From: Bacteroidota bacterium | GTDB taxonomy: Bacteria; Bacteroidota; Bacteroidia; Chitinophagales; Chitinophagaceae | Direction: 5' to 3' | Assembly: GCA_016711825.1 (NCBI GenBank) | Contig: JADJSG010000009.1 | Location: 1-64,000, forward strand | Length of the DNA stretch: 64,000 bases | Part shown: piece by piece, positions 48,059 to 58,724 of the stretch | How the letters are laid out: every line of letters begins with the position of its first letter | Position numbering within the stretch: the first letter of the stretch is position 1 | Program-made: the position numbers and the translations under genes | The notes under the pieces: generated by a model | What the model saw: only the letters and a program-made list of their open reading frames with translations | What the model was told of the DNA's origin: nothing | Databases searched by the model: none

Positions 48059-49197
48059 ATGGCTATATTTTTTGCTTGATTAATGTCATGATGTGTGATG
48101 GTAGCATGTCCCATTTTTCGAAAGGGTTTTGTTTTCTTTTTACCATAAATATGTATTGAAACCCCTTCTTTTGATAAACAATCATTGATTCCTTCATAAT
48201 GCACATCTCCTTCATAACCTGCTGCCCCTAACAAATTGACCATGGCAGATGGCATTAAGAGTGCGGTACTTCCTAAAGGTAAATTGAGAACCCCTCTGAT
48301 ATGCTGCTCATATTGAGAGGTTTGGGCACTTTCGATGGTTTGATGTCCACTGTTATGCGGTCGTGGAGCTATTTCGTTGATATAAAGTTGCTGGTCATTA
48401 CTAATTAAAAATTCAACAGCTAACAGCCCGCATATATTCATTTTTTCAATCAATGCAGCTGCAATTTCTTTTGCATTTTTAATATATGTTTCATTGACAG
48501 GTGCAGGATATAATAATAAATCGAGCATATTGGCACCTTCATGAAAATCCATTAATACTGCATCAAAACATTGTATTTCTCCTTGTTCATTGCGTGAAGC
48601 TGTAACGGCTATTTCATGCAACAAATGTATTTTAGGTTCAGCCAATGATGGGGTGTCAAATAAATTTACCAAATCAGCGGCTGATTGTATCATCTGTACT
48701 CCGCGACCATCATACCCTGCTTTGCGTGTTTTTTGCACAAAGGGCATACTAATATGATTGTTTTCAAGCGCTTGCAATACCTCTTGTTTATTTTCAAAAA
48801 GCATGAAATCAGCAGTAGGCAAATCGTTTGATCGAAAGAATATTTTTTGCAGCCCTTTATCCTGAATTATTTCAAGTGATGCTGGTCTTGGATGTACGAT
48901 GACTCCTTCGGTTTCAAGTTTTTTCAAAGCCTCTACATTCACATGTTCTATTTCTATGGTCAGCACATCGCAGTCTTTGCCAAACTGATACACCGTTTCA
49001 TAATCTTGTAAACTGCCTTGTACAAAGGTGTGACAAGTAGTACGCGAGGCTGCTTCCGCATCAGGGTCAAGAACTTTAGTATGAATGTCCCACTGATTGG
49101 TACATTGCAACAACATTTTACCAAGTTGCCCACCCCCTATGATACCTAACTTTTTATTTCCAGAAAAAAATGATTGATTGTTCATACGATGAAGCAA
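48022..49197 (-). CDS. purK: N5-carboxyaminoimidazole ribonucleotide synthase PurK
   Basis: A 391-residue ATP-grasp enzyme. The N-terminus LGIIGGGQLGKMLLQ is the family hallmark. VQKTRKAGYDGRGVQMI carries the ATP-binding lysine and Gly-rich loop; EIAPRPHNSGHQTIES is the metal/ATP site with the conserved Asn and His. It carboxylates AIR with bicarbonate and ATP. The start may be MNNQSF, five residues in. First gene of the purKE unit. Confidence 0.96.
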   Translation of the reverse strand: MLHRMNNQSFFSGNKKLGIIGGGQLGKMLLQCTNQWDIHTKVLDPDAEAASRTTCHTFVQGSLQDYETVYQFGKDCDVLTIEIEHVNVEALKKLETEGVIVHPRPASLEIIQDKGLQKIFFRSNDLPTADFMLFENKQEVLQALENNHISMPFVQKTRKAGYDGRGVQMIQSAADLVNLFDTPSLAEPKIHLLHEIAVTASRNEQGEIQCFDAVLMDFHEGANMLDLLLYPAPVNETYIKNAKEIAAALIEKMNICGLLAVEFLISNDQQLYINEIAPRPHNSGHQTIESAQTSQYEQHIRGVLNLPLGSTALLMPSAMVNLLGAAGYEGDVHYEGINDCLSKEGVSIHIYGKKKTKPFRKMGHATITHHDINQAKNIAIWVRQTLQVKSL

Positions 49198-49545
49198 AGA
49201 TAAAATTGAAAGGGGAAAGTTTCTATGTTAATTATCATTATTACCACGTTATATAAAATATAATCTAAAAATGACAAGCTTAAATTCAATTGGGTTAGGC
49301 ATGATACCCAAATTCTTTAGATAATTCCAATAGTGTATTTGTATTATTCTGATTTCATCAGCCAAAACAACTACAACATCAGCATTATACCCACACGCTT
49401 TACGTTTAAGAGAATAACAAATGGGCTTTTATTCATCTGTCGATGGTATAAAGGCATTTCACCTCGTATTATTTAAAATAAATAAAAGTTTTATATCGTA
49501 TGATGCATCAAGTATATTATGCTAGTAATATAAAGGTCACTTAAT
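49198..49545. other. Intergenic, nothing recognised
   Basis: About 350 bp, AT-rich, between the MFS gene end and the purK start. No ORF, RNA gene or clear terminator was seen. Confidence 0.5.
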
Positions 49546-50775
49546 TCAAATTTTAGCTATTGATATTGAAGTTACCGGCATCCTCACTTGAAGTATGAAT
49601 GATGAGATTAATGTGAGTAAACCTATGGCAATAATGGCCATATCAATGCCAAACAAGTCGGCTGTAACGCCTGATAAAATAGCACCTAATGCATAACCTA
49701 AATCTCTCCAAAGCCTAAAGGTACCCATACTTTCGGCACGTTGTAAGGGGTTTGTGGCCGTGGCTATGGTGGTTAAAAAAGTGGGATAAACCAATGCGGT
49801 TCCGATGCCTAATAAACTGGTTAAAATGGCAAAAGATAACATAGATGAAACCCAAGGAATACACATGATGGCGATACCTTGTATAAACATACCCCAAAAC
49901 ATCATCGCTTTTTTAGGATACATATCTGCCAGTTTACCTGTAAACAATTGGGTAATGCCCCATACAGCTGGATAAATAGCAGTAATGATTCCTATGTTTA
50001 CATGATTGAAACCAATCGTAAACAATACCATCGGTAATAATCCCCATATCATACCATCGTTTAAGTTATTGACCAAGCCTGCTTGTGTCACAGCACTCAG
50101 GGTTTTGTTTCTAAATGAAGTGTCGATAAATACATTGCCAAGTGGTTTAACATCGCTTGCAATATGCTCTTTATGTACAAATACATGAGTATCTTTTACC
50201 CATAGAAGTGTAATTAAAAACCCAACAATAGCAATAAAAATACCTATATAAAAAACATGGGGGTTTATACCATGATGTTCAGCAATATAACCAGTAAGCC
50301 AGGCAACCATACCAAGCGAAAAATATCCTGCAAATTCATTGAGACCCATAGCCAAACCACGATCTTTTTCACCTACCAGATCTATTTTCATGACAATGGT
50401 CATACTCCATGTCAATCCTTGACTAAACCCTAAAAGTATATTAGAGAATATAACCCAATACCAGGATTGTGCATAAATCAACAGAAAGGGAATGGGAAGA
50501 GCAATGATCCATCCAAGCAACAATAAATGCCTGCGTCCTAAGCGGTTTGCAATTCTTCCTGAAAAATAATTCGTGATTGCTTTTGACACCCCAAATACAA
50601 CAATAAAGGAGAGAATAGCCATATTGGAAGTGATACCAAATGATTGTTCCGCAAATTGAGGAATAACCGTTCTTTCCATGCCTATCATACCACCCACAAA
50701 GGCATTGACAATCACCAATAGGGTAAACTGTTTCCAGTTTGATCGTAAGCCCAGTATGATAGGTTGAATACTCAT
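49546..50775 (-). CDS. MFS transporter
   Basis: A 409-residue protein with about 12 predicted TM helices. The loop GRIANRLGRRHLLLLG between TM2 and TM3 is the MFS signature, with an echo GKLADMYPKKAMMFWG in the second half. It resembles efflux-type drug/sugar MFS proteins; the substrate cannot be named. Not in an obvious operon; the Crp/Fnr regulator upstream is about 400 bp away on the same strand and may control it. Confidence 0.85.
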   Translation of the reverse strand: MSIQPIILGLRSNWKQFTLLVIVNAFVGGMIGMERTVIPQFAEQSFGITSNMAILSFIVVFGVSKAITNYFSGRIANRLGRRHLLLLGWIIALPIPFLLIYAQSWYWVIFSNILLGFSQGLTWSMTIVMKIDLVGEKDRGLAMGLNEFAGYFSLGMVAWLTGYIAEHHGINPHVFYIGIFIAIVGFLITLLWVKDTHVFVHKEHIASDVKPLGNVFIDTSFRNKTLSAVTQAGLVNNLNDGMIWGLLPMVLFTIGFNHVNIGIITAIYPAVWGITQLFTGKLADMYPKKAMMFWGMFIQGIAIMCIPWVSSMLSFAILTSLLGIGTALVYPTFLTTIATATNPLQRAESMGTFRLWRDLGYALGAILSGVTADLFGIDMAIIAIGLLTLISSFILQVRMPVTSISIAKI

Positions 50776-51182
50776 TCTATATTTGTATTGAATCGTTGAA
50801 AGAGGAAGGCATTCAACAAAAGATTTTATTTAAATTTTATTTATTAACCATACTCATATCATTCATCTCGTTTTGAAAATATTTGGCTTAAAAAGTATAT
50901 TAGATCCCTTTTTATGATGAAATAAAATCAACTGTCTAATTGATTTTCAAATCGTTCATTGACTAACTGTGCAAAACTCCGATGTTTTCATTTCAGATCA
51001 TTTATCATATGATAAATAAATTCGATTGTATATAAAAACCTCAATTCATGAATATAAACATTTCAATAAAAGTGTTTGCAATAATGATGAAATGACCAAT
51101 CAAACCTTTTAATAAACTACGATAGCTAAATTGTAAAAATCAAATTCACCCATTCAATGATAATATGATATCTTGATTAAGT
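50776..51182. other. Intergenic, nothing recognised
   Basis: About 400 bp of AT-rich sequence with no credible ORF between the regulator gene end and the MFS start. Short dyads such as atcatttatcatatgataaat near 50,998-51,018 could be regulator or structural sites, but this is unproved. Confidence 0.4.
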
Positions 51183-51752
51183 TTATTTAATGCCTGCACG
51201 AATTCTACTGAGCGAAACTTGCGTAATACCTAAGTAGGAAGCGATGTATTTTAATGGAATTTGCTGTAGATAGTTTGTTTCAAAAAGTAAATTTTTATAT
51301 CTTTCTTCAGCAGTGTGAAATTGGATACTTTCGATGCGATTGACCGTTTCTACATATGCTTGTTCAAAAATAATACGAAATAATCTTTCAATATCATGAT
51401 GGCTATCATATAACTTAAAAAGCCTGTTAGCATCAATTGCAATAATATCCGCACTTTCTAATATATGTATCCCTTTCAATGAAGGTTTACCTGTAAACAA
51501 ACTCTCTACACGAGCTATTAAATGATTTTCGAAGGCAAAGCTTTCAGTGATATCAATGCCATCTTTGTAATAAAAAATCCTGGCGATCCCTGATTTTATA
51601 AAATAAATTGTTTTGCAGGTAACCCCTATTTTTTGTAAAAGTTCGTTTTTAGCAACATGTGTTTCATGAATCACTTCTAGCAACGCGTTTTGCGAAGCAT
51701 TTGAAATTTTATGATATTGATTAAAAAAACGAAATAGCGATTCCATATTCAT
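51183..51752 (-). CDS. Crp/Fnr family transcriptional regulator
   Basis: A 189-residue protein. An N-terminal cyclic-nucleotide-binding-type beta barrel (about residues 15-125) contains CKTIYFIKSGIARIFYYKDG, and a C-terminal helix-turn-helix has PLKYIASYLGITQVSLSRIR. The barrel lacks the E-x-x-x-x-R-S cAMP contact, as in most Bacteroidota Crp-like regulators, so the ligand is unknown. The target may be the MFS gene downstream. Confidence 0.85.
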   Translation of the reverse strand: MNMESLFRFFNQYHKISNASQNALLEVIHETHVAKNELLQKIGVTCKTIYFIKSGIARIFYYKDGIDITESFAFENHLIARVESLFTGKPSLKGIHILESADIIAIDANRLFKLYDSHHDIERLFRIIFEQAYVETVNRIESIQFHTAEERYKNLLFETNYLQQIPLKYIASYLGITQVSLSRIRAGIK

Positions 51753-51955
51753 CTAATTGCTTTTATGATTTGACTGAATAATTACAGTACCTATAACGTA
51801 ATAACTCAGCAATTGCTTAATGTGTTATCAGTAATATAGCAAATGTACATTAGAATATTTTCGATTACTCACTTGTTTATTCAGTTGACGCTATAATGCT
51901 GTCGAAAAAATACAAGAATAATGACTGAACAACATTATATCCACTAGATGTTTCG

Positions 51956-51963
51956 TAACTTTG
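51956..51963 (+). promoter_or_regulatory. Candidate -7 element of the 51,987 gene
   Basis: TAACTTTG matches the Bacteroidota TAnnTTTG box, 23 nt before the ATG. No convincing TTTG lies at the usual distance upstream, so only the -7 box is supported. Confidence 0.4.
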
Positions 51964-51986
51964 TAAGAATCAACTATATTTTTTAA

Positions 51987-54752
51987 ATGAAAAATAAATT
52001 TATGTTGTTATTGATAATCATAATCAGTAACATGACGATACAAGCGCAAAATCCATATGCGAATTATAATCATTGGATTACAGACAATTGGGTGTATGCT
52101 GTTGCAAGCGATGGGGTCAATACTTATGTTGGCGGTAGCTTTTCTGCAGTAGGCCCACCCACCGGAGCAGGTACCAAAATCACTGCAACCAATACCAATC
52201 CTGATTTAAGTCAATGTCGTCCTAATTCACAAGTTACGGTTTCTATACCTGATGGATTAGGGGGCTGGTATATAGGAGGCAATTTTACGACTATCGTTGT
52301 AGACTCTGCGACTACAGTTACCCGCAATTATTTGGCACATATATTACCGAATGGCAAATTAGATCTTGTATGGAATCCGAACCCAAATAATAATGTTTGG
52401 GCTATAGCTATTGATGGCGCTAATGTTTATGTTGGCGGATGGTTTACAAGCATTGGGGGGCAAGTGAGAAATCGCCTTGCTAAATTATCGACTATTGGCA
52501 CAGGCTTAGCAGATGCCACTTGGAACCCAAATGTAACAGGAGGTCCTGATGTTGCAGTTTGGAAGTTGATTGTTTCAGGAAGTAATCTCTTTGTATCAGG
52601 CAACTTTACCAATATTGGGGGACAATTACGCAATCATATTGCAAAAATAAGCACCCTTGGTACTGGTTTAGCAGATGCAGTTTGGGACCCAAATGCTGAT
52701 GGCGGAGGCATAGAAACCATGCTATTAAATGGCAATGATTTGTATGTAGCCGGCAGTTTCTTTAATGTAGGTGGACAAGTAAGAAACAGAATTGCTAAAT
52801 TAAGCGCAATAGGTACAGGACAAGCAGATGCCGTTTGGGACCCTAATGCGAATGGCAATTGGGTTTCATCATTAGCAATCAATGGCAACACATTATATGT
52901 TGGCGGCTATTTTACTTCTATTGGTGGCTTGGCTCGCAATAATATAGCCCGAATCAGTACATTAGGTACTGGCAATGCAATCATAGCCTGGAACCCTAAT
53001 GCGGATAATCCTGTCAGAACTATGTCATTGAGTGGCAGTGATTTGTACATAGGCGGAAGTTTTGGAACAATAGGAGGACAATCTTATCCAGCGATAGCTA
53101 AATTGAGTAGTACAGGCAGTGGAGCACCAGACCCTAACTGGAAACCAATCATCAATCGCTATGCTCATATTAATACCATTTCAACCAACGGGAGTGATGT
53201 GTATATAGGTGGAAGTATGACGATGCTGGGTGGAGTAAAAAGAAACGGATTAGCAAAATTTAGCGCCACAGGAAATTGCGAATTAGATACAGCATGGCAT
53301 CCTATAGCAGGCATAAATAGTACCATTTTTGCATTGACCTTGCAAGGAAATTATTTGTATGCAGGAGGAGACTTTAATTACCCTCCGGCTTCAAAATTAG
53401 CTAAAATAAGTACTTCGGGTGTTGGTTTACTTGATCCAACATGGGGAGGGTCTGCCAACAATATCGTACGTACCCTTACAGTCTACGGCAACTATCTTTA
53501 TGTGGGTGGAGATTTTACCTATGCAGGTGGAAATAGCAGAAACAGAATTTCCCGATTAAGTAACACTACAGGCATTTCAGATCCTGCCTGGAACCCAAAT
53601 ATCAATAATACCGTTCGTAGCATTGCAGTAAGTGCTCAAGGTGTATTTGTTGGGGGCGATTTCACTACTGTCGGTGGTACCAACCGAAACCGAATTGCTA
53701 AAATGAATTTGGCCAATGGTGCTTTAGATATGACATGGAACGCCAATGCAAACAGTACCGTTCGTGCACTGGCCCTTGATGGAACAGATTTATATGTAGG
53801 TGGTTTCTTTTCAAATATCGGCACCCAAAGCCGATACCGAATCGCTAAATTAAGTACTATTGGTGTGGGCATTGCAGACCCCATTTGGAACCCACAACCA
53901 AATACCCAGTCTAGTAATGTAAATTCAATCATATTACATAGCGGTTATCTTTATGCTGCTGGTAATTTTGATACCATTGGTGGACTGCCAAGAAATAATA
54001 TTGCTAAATTAAATTTGACTGGAACAGGTAGTGCAATAGGGAATTGGAATCCGAATGTGTTTAATGAAATTTATACAATGGCAGCATGTGGAAATGAACT
54101 TTATTTAGGAGGAGGGTTTCACCGTGTTGGTGGTCAATCACGTGATAATATTGCCAAAATATCTACCAACGCCAATGCACCATTGCCCGTAAGTTTGAAT
54201 ACATTTGCAGGCAAAAAAATCAATACTGGCAATCTATTATACTGGACGACAGCGATGGAACAAAATAATGATTATTTTACCTTACAACATAGCACCGACG
54301 GTATTGAATTTAATCAAATAGCACAGATTCAAAGTTATGCAATACAAGGCAATAGCACTGACTTTATAGATTATCAATTTGAAGATCTTCATGCAAAAAG
54401 TGGACATAATTATTATCGATTATTGCAAACTGATTTGGATGGAAATCAACAAATAGTATCTAAAACCATTGACCTTATTTGGCAAGCTGAAGGGCCATTG
54501 TTTAACCTATACCCTAACCCAACAGCTCAGGATTTGAATATAGATATCATGGCTACCCAATCAAACCAAATGCAATTATGGGTTATTGATTTGAATGGTA
54601 AAAAAATGAAGCAGATATCTATATCCGTTACACCTGGCACCAATCATATTTCTTTTCCAATTTCAGATTTAGCAAAAGGGATCTATTTATTTCAGGTAAA
54701 GGATGCGCAACATCAACAATTGTTATATACCGAAAAACTTGTGATAGAATAA
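51987..54752 (+). CDS. T9SS-sorted repeat protein (delta-60/propeller-like)
   Basis: A 921-residue intact protein. The signal peptide ends near TIQAQNPY. About fourteen repeats of roughly 48 residues follow, each with the pattern WNPN, then LYVGGxFxxIGG, then RNxIAKLSxxGxG, as in VYVGGWFTSIGGQVRNRLAK. These resemble delta-60 beta-propeller blades. The end (about residue 845 on) is a T9SS domain, FNLYPNPTAQDLNIDI to KLVIE. It is a surface protein, probably for binding; no enzyme motif was seen. It is convergent with the PLP gene across the REP cluster. Confidence 0.8.
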   Translation: MKNKFMLLLIIIISNMTIQAQNPYANYNHWITDNWVYAVASDGVNTYVGGSFSAVGPPTGAGTKITATNTNPDLSQCRPNSQVTVSIPDGLGGWYIGGNFTTIVVDSATTVTRNYLAHILPNGKLDLVWNPNPNNNVWAIAIDGANVYVGGWFTSIGGQVRNRLAKLSTIGTGLADATWNPNVTGGPDVAVWKLIVSGSNLFVSGNFTNIGGQLRNHIAKISTLGTGLADAVWDPNADGGGIETMLLNGNDLYVAGSFFNVGGQVRNRIAKLSAIGTGQADAVWDPNANGNWVSSLAINGNTLYVGGYFTSIGGLARNNIARISTLGTGNAIIAWNPNADNPVRTMSLSGSDLYIGGSFGTIGGQSYPAIAKLSSTGSGAPDPNWKPIINRYAHINTISTNGSDVYIGGSMTMLGGVKRNGLAKFSATGNCELDTAWHPIAGINSTIFALTLQGNYLYAGGDFNYPPASKLAKISTSGVGLLDPTWGGSANNIVRTLTVYGNYLYVGGDFTYAGGNSRNRISRLSNTTGISDPAWNPNINNTVRSIAVSAQGVFVGGDFTTVGGTNRNRIAKMNLANGALDMTWNANANSTVRALALDGTDLYVGGFFSNIGTQSRYRIAKLSTIGVGIADPIWNPQPNTQSSNVNSIILHSGYLYAAGNFDTIGGLPRNNIAKLNLTGTGSAIGNWNPNVFNEIYTMAACGNELYLGGGFHRVGGQSRDNIAKISTNANAPLPVSLNTFAGKKINTGNLLYWTTAMEQNNDYFTLQHSTDGIEFNQIAQIQSYAIQGNSTDFIDYQFEDLHAKSGHNYYRLLQTDLDGNQQIVSKTIDLIWQAEGPLFNLYPNPTAQDLNIDIMATQSNQMQLWVIDLNGKKMKQISISVTPGTNHISFPISDLAKGIYLFQVKDAQHQQLLYTEKLVIE

Positions 54753-54821
54753 TAGTTGATGCAATTGATTAATTGGGACTTTTATTAAGTCATCACATCA
54801 TACATCACACAAAATGAGCTA

Positions 54822-57376
54822 AACTAAAGATCAATTATTGAAAAATAAAGCAGACACGGAATCTGCTGAGATTTCAATTATCGGATTCCTTACACCCTCT
54901 TTTGTCATTCCGTGCGTCCCAACACTAAACAATTATTGAAAAATAAAGCCGACACGGAATCTGTTGAGATTTCAGTTTTCGGATTCCTTACACCCTCCTA
55001 TTGTCATTCCGTGCGTCCCTAAACTAAAGATCAATGATTGAAAAATAAAGCCGACACGGAATCTGCTGAGATTTACAATTATCAGCTACTCCCACCCCCA
55101 TTGTCATTCCGTGCGTCGCTACACTAAAGATCAATTATTGAAAAAAAATGTAGACACGGAATCTGCTGAGTTTTACAATATCGCTCAATATTCAATCAAC
55201 AGATACCGCATGAGACTGCGGCATGACACTTCGATTTAACAGTGAATAAATTTTAAAGTAATCATTTTAATCTGTCAAATTCATACTCAAAGCACAACCC
55301 ACTATTGTCATTCCGTGCGTCCCTACACTAAAGATCAATGATTGAAAAATAAAGCCGACACGGAATCTGCTGAGATTTACAATTATCAGCTACCATCCCC
55401 CCCAATTGTCATTCCGTGCGTCCCTAAACTAAAGATCAATTATTGAAAAATAAAGCCGACACGGAATCTGCTGAGATTTACAATTATCAGCTATTCCCAC
55501 CCCCTATTGTCATTCCGTGCGTCCCTACACTAAAGATCAATTATTGAAAAAAAATGTAGACACGGAATCTGCTGAGATTTACAATATCGCTCAACATTCA
55601 ATCGCGACAGGACGCGAGATAAAACAACAGATGGGATATGACACTTCGATTTAACAGTGAATAAATTTTCAAGTAATCATTTTAATCTGTCAAATTCATA
55701 CTCAAAGTACAACCCCTTTTGTCATTCCGTGCGTCGCTACACTAAAGATCAAAGATTGAAAAATAAAGCCGACACGGAATCTGCTGAGATTTACAATTAT
55801 CAGCTACTCCCACCCGCGTTGTCATTCCGTGCGTTCCTACACTAAAGATCAATTATTGAAAAATAAAGCCGACACGGAATCTGCTGAGATTTACAATTAT
55901 CAGCTACTCCCACCCCATTGTCATTCCGTGCGTCCCAACACTAAAGATCAAAGATTGAAAAATAAAGCCGACACGGAACTGCGAGGCGGCTGGATTTGCA
56001 ATTATCAGCTATTCCCACCCCCATTGTCATTCCGTGCGTCGCTACACTAAAGTTCAATTATTGAAAAAAAATGTAGACACGGAATCTGCTGAGATAAACA
56101 ATATCGCTCAACATTCAATAAGCGGATACCGCATGAGACTGCGGCATGACACTTCGATTTAACAGTGAATAAATTTTCAAGTAATCATTTTAATCTGTCA
56201 AATCCATACTCAAAGTACAATCCCTATTGTCATTCCGTGCGTCGCTACACTAAAGATCAATTATTGAAAAATAAAGCCGACACGGAATCTGCGGCGTTGT
56301 CATTCCGTGCGTTCCTACACTAAAGATCAATTATTGAAATTTAAAGTCGACAAGGAATCTGCTGAGATTTGCAATATCGCTCAATATTCAATCAACAGAT
56401 ACCGCATGAGACTGCGGCATGACACTTCGATTTAACAGTGAATAAATTTTAAAGTAATCATTTTAATCTGTCAAATTCATACTCAAAGCACAACCCACTA
56501 TTGTCATTCCGTGCGTTCCTACACTAAAGATCAATTATTGAAAAATAAAGCCGACACGGAATCTGCTGAGATTTACAATTATCAGCTACTCCCACCCGCG
56601 TTGTCATTCCGTGCGTCCCTACACTAAAGATCAATGATTGAAAAATAAAGCCGACACGGAATCTGCTGAGATTTACAATATCGCTCAACATTCAATACGA
56701 TACCGCATGAGACTGGGCATGACACTTCGATTTAACAGTGAATAAATTTTCAAGTAATCATTTTAATCTGTCAAATCCATACTCAAAGTACAATCCCTAT
56801 TGTCATTCCGTGCGTCGCTACACTAAAGATCAATTATTGAAAAATAAAGCCGACACGGAATCTGCTGAGATATACAATATCGCTCAACATTCAAACAGCG
56901 GATACCGCATGAGACTGCGGCATGACACTTCGATTTAACAGTGAATAAATTTTCAAGTAATCATTTTAATCTGTCAAATCCATACTCAAAGTACAATCCC
57001 TATTGTCATTCCGTGCGTCGCTACACTAAAGATCAAAGATTGAAAAATAAAGCCGACACGGAATCTGCTGTGATATACAATATCGCTCAACATTCAATCA
57101 ACAGATACCGCATGAGACTGCGGCATGACACTTCGATTTAACAGTGAATAAATTTTAAAGTAATCATTTTAATCTGTCAAATTCATACTCAAAGCACAAC
57201 CCGCGTTGTCATTCCGTGCGTCGCTACACTAAAGATCAATTATTGAAAAATAATGTAGACACGGAATCTGCTGAGATTTACAATATCGCTCAATATTCAA
57301 TCAGCGGATACCGCATGAGACTGCGGGTCTGATGATAAATATCAGACTCAAACAACAGATGGGATATGACACTTCG
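54822..57376. repeat. REP-like palindromic repeat cluster
   Basis: About seventeen copies of gtcattccgtgcgt occur at roughly 70- to 215-bp intervals, each paired with gacacggaatctgctgag. The core attccgtg and cacggaat are complementary, giving hairpins. Two unit types alternate: a short one of about 100 bp with ttacaattatcagctactcc, and a longer one of about 205 bp with caatatcgctcaa, gataccgcatgagactgcgg and gtgaataaattttcaag. The small ORFs here are products of the repeat. It fills the convergent gap between the 51,987 and 57,463 genes. Confidence 0.85.
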
Positions 57377-57462
57377 ATTTAGAAATGAAAAATCTTCAGT
57401 GAATGATGTTAAACTGCCAAAAGCACAAAAACAGAAAAATCCACTAATGTAAATATCCAATA

Positions 57463-58620
57463 CTATTCTCCAATAGCTGCATTCAAATCAGCTATTAAAT
57501 CGTCGGCATCCTCTATACCTACACTCAACCTGATTAATGAATCAGCCAACCCATTTTTAATACGCTCTTCACGAGGTATCGCACCATGAGTCATACTCGC
57601 AGGATGTCCTATTAAACTTTCAACCCCACCAAGTGATTCAGCCAAAGCAAACAATTTAGTACCACTTAATACTTTCATCGCTTCATCAAGATTGTCGCCT
57701 TTTAACACAAAGGAAATCATACCCCCAAAACCTCGCATTTGCTTACAGGCAATGGCATGATTGGGATGATCTTCAAAACCAATCCAATAAACTTTTTCAA
57801 CTTTTGGATGTTGACGTAAAAAATGAGCTACTTTCTCCCCATTTTCACAATGTCGCTGCATACGCACATGCAAGGTTTTTATACCACGTAGTACTAACCA
57901 ACAATCATGTGGCCCGGGAACCGCTCCACAAGAATTTTGAATAAATTTGAGTTGCTCATGCAAGGCATCATCGTTTACAATCAATGCCCCATGTACCACA
58001 TCAGAATGACCGCCTAAATATTTAGTGGCTGAGTGTACGACAATATCGGCGCCTAATGGTAATGGATTTTGAAGATAGGGTGAAGCAAAAGTATTGTCAA
58101 CCACCAACATAAGTTGATTTTTTTGGGCTATTTCAGCACAAGCCGCAATATCAATGATATTAAGCAATGGATTGGTAGGGGTTTCAATCCATATCATTTT
58201 CGTTTTTTCAGTTATATAGCTTTCTATTGAAGAGGTATCTCCCATACCGGTAAAATGAAATCGAATACCATACTTTTCAAACACTTTAGTAAATATTCGA
58301 TAGGTACCTCCGTACAAATCATTGGTAGCTATCACTTCATCACCCGGATTTAACAATTTCAATACTGCATCGGTGGCTGCTAAGCCCGAACCAAAACACA
58401 ATCCATGTTTTCCTTGCTCAATGGCTGCCAAAGCTTGTTGCAAGGCAGTACGTGTTGGATTTTGGGTTCGTGCATATTCATATCCTTTGTGTACTCCGGG
58501 TGCTTGTTGCACATAAGTAGACGTTTGGTAAATAGGTGTCATAATTGCGCCAGTAGTCGGATCAGGTTCCACACCCGCATGTATCAACTGCGTTTCGAGT
58601 TTATATTTTTTTGTATCCAT
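57463..58620 (-). CDS. Cystathionine gamma-synthase/lyase-type PLP enzyme
   Basis: The likely start is MDTKKYKLETQ at 58620; the longer ORF adds eleven residues. A trans-sulfuration family protein of about 385 residues. PIYQTSTYVQ and GYEYARTQNPTRTALQ are N-terminal family motifs. The PLP lysine is in VVHSATKYLGGHSDV. ESLGGVESLIGHPASMTH is the C-terminal signature. It makes or breaks cystathionine in Met/Cys metabolism; sequence alone does not separate synthase (MetB) from gamma-lyase. Divergent from the E2 gene. Confidence 0.88.
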   Translation of the reverse strand: MDTKKYKLETQLIHAGVEPDPTTGAIMTPIYQTSTYVQQAPGVHKGYEYARTQNPTRTALQQALAAIEQGKHGLCFGSGLAATDAVLKLLNPGDEVIATNDLYGGTYRIFTKVFEKYGIRFHFTGMGDTSSIESYITEKTKMIWIETPTNPLLNIIDIAACAEIAQKNQLMLVVDNTFASPYLQNPLPLGADIVVHSATKYLGGHSDVVHGALIVNDDALHEQLKFIQNSCGAVPGPHDCWLVLRGIKTLHVRMQRHCENGEKVAHFLRQHPKVEKVYWIGFEDHPNHAIACKQMRGFGGMISFVLKGDNLDEAMKVLSGTKLFALAESLGGVESLIGHPASMTHGAIPREERIKNGLADSLIRLSVGIEDADDLIADLNAAIGE

Positions 58621-58695
58621 CGTGTATAATTCATGCAAATATAGTTTTTTCATTTTAAGGAACTTTTTAGTGTCGAAGATTTATTTAAAATATAT

Positions 58696-58703
58696 TACTT
58701 TTG
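58696..58703 (+). promoter_or_regulatory. Candidate -7 element of the E2 gene
   Basis: TACTTTTG fits TAnnTTTG and lies 21 nt before the ATG at 58725. The region is the divergent intergenic space with the PLP gene. A matching -33 box is not clear. Confidence 0.4.
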
Positions 58704-58724
58704 AAAAAATTTTAGAACCTAATT

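Noticed and set aside
55657..57141. Repeated short proteins beginning MNKFSSNHFNLSN
   Set aside because: The same ORF recurs only because the REP-like unit recurs; each ends at the repeat edge.
54822..57376. CRISPR array
   Set aside because: Repeat units are 70-215 bp apart and the sequences between them are themselves repeated, not unique spacers; there are no cas genes.
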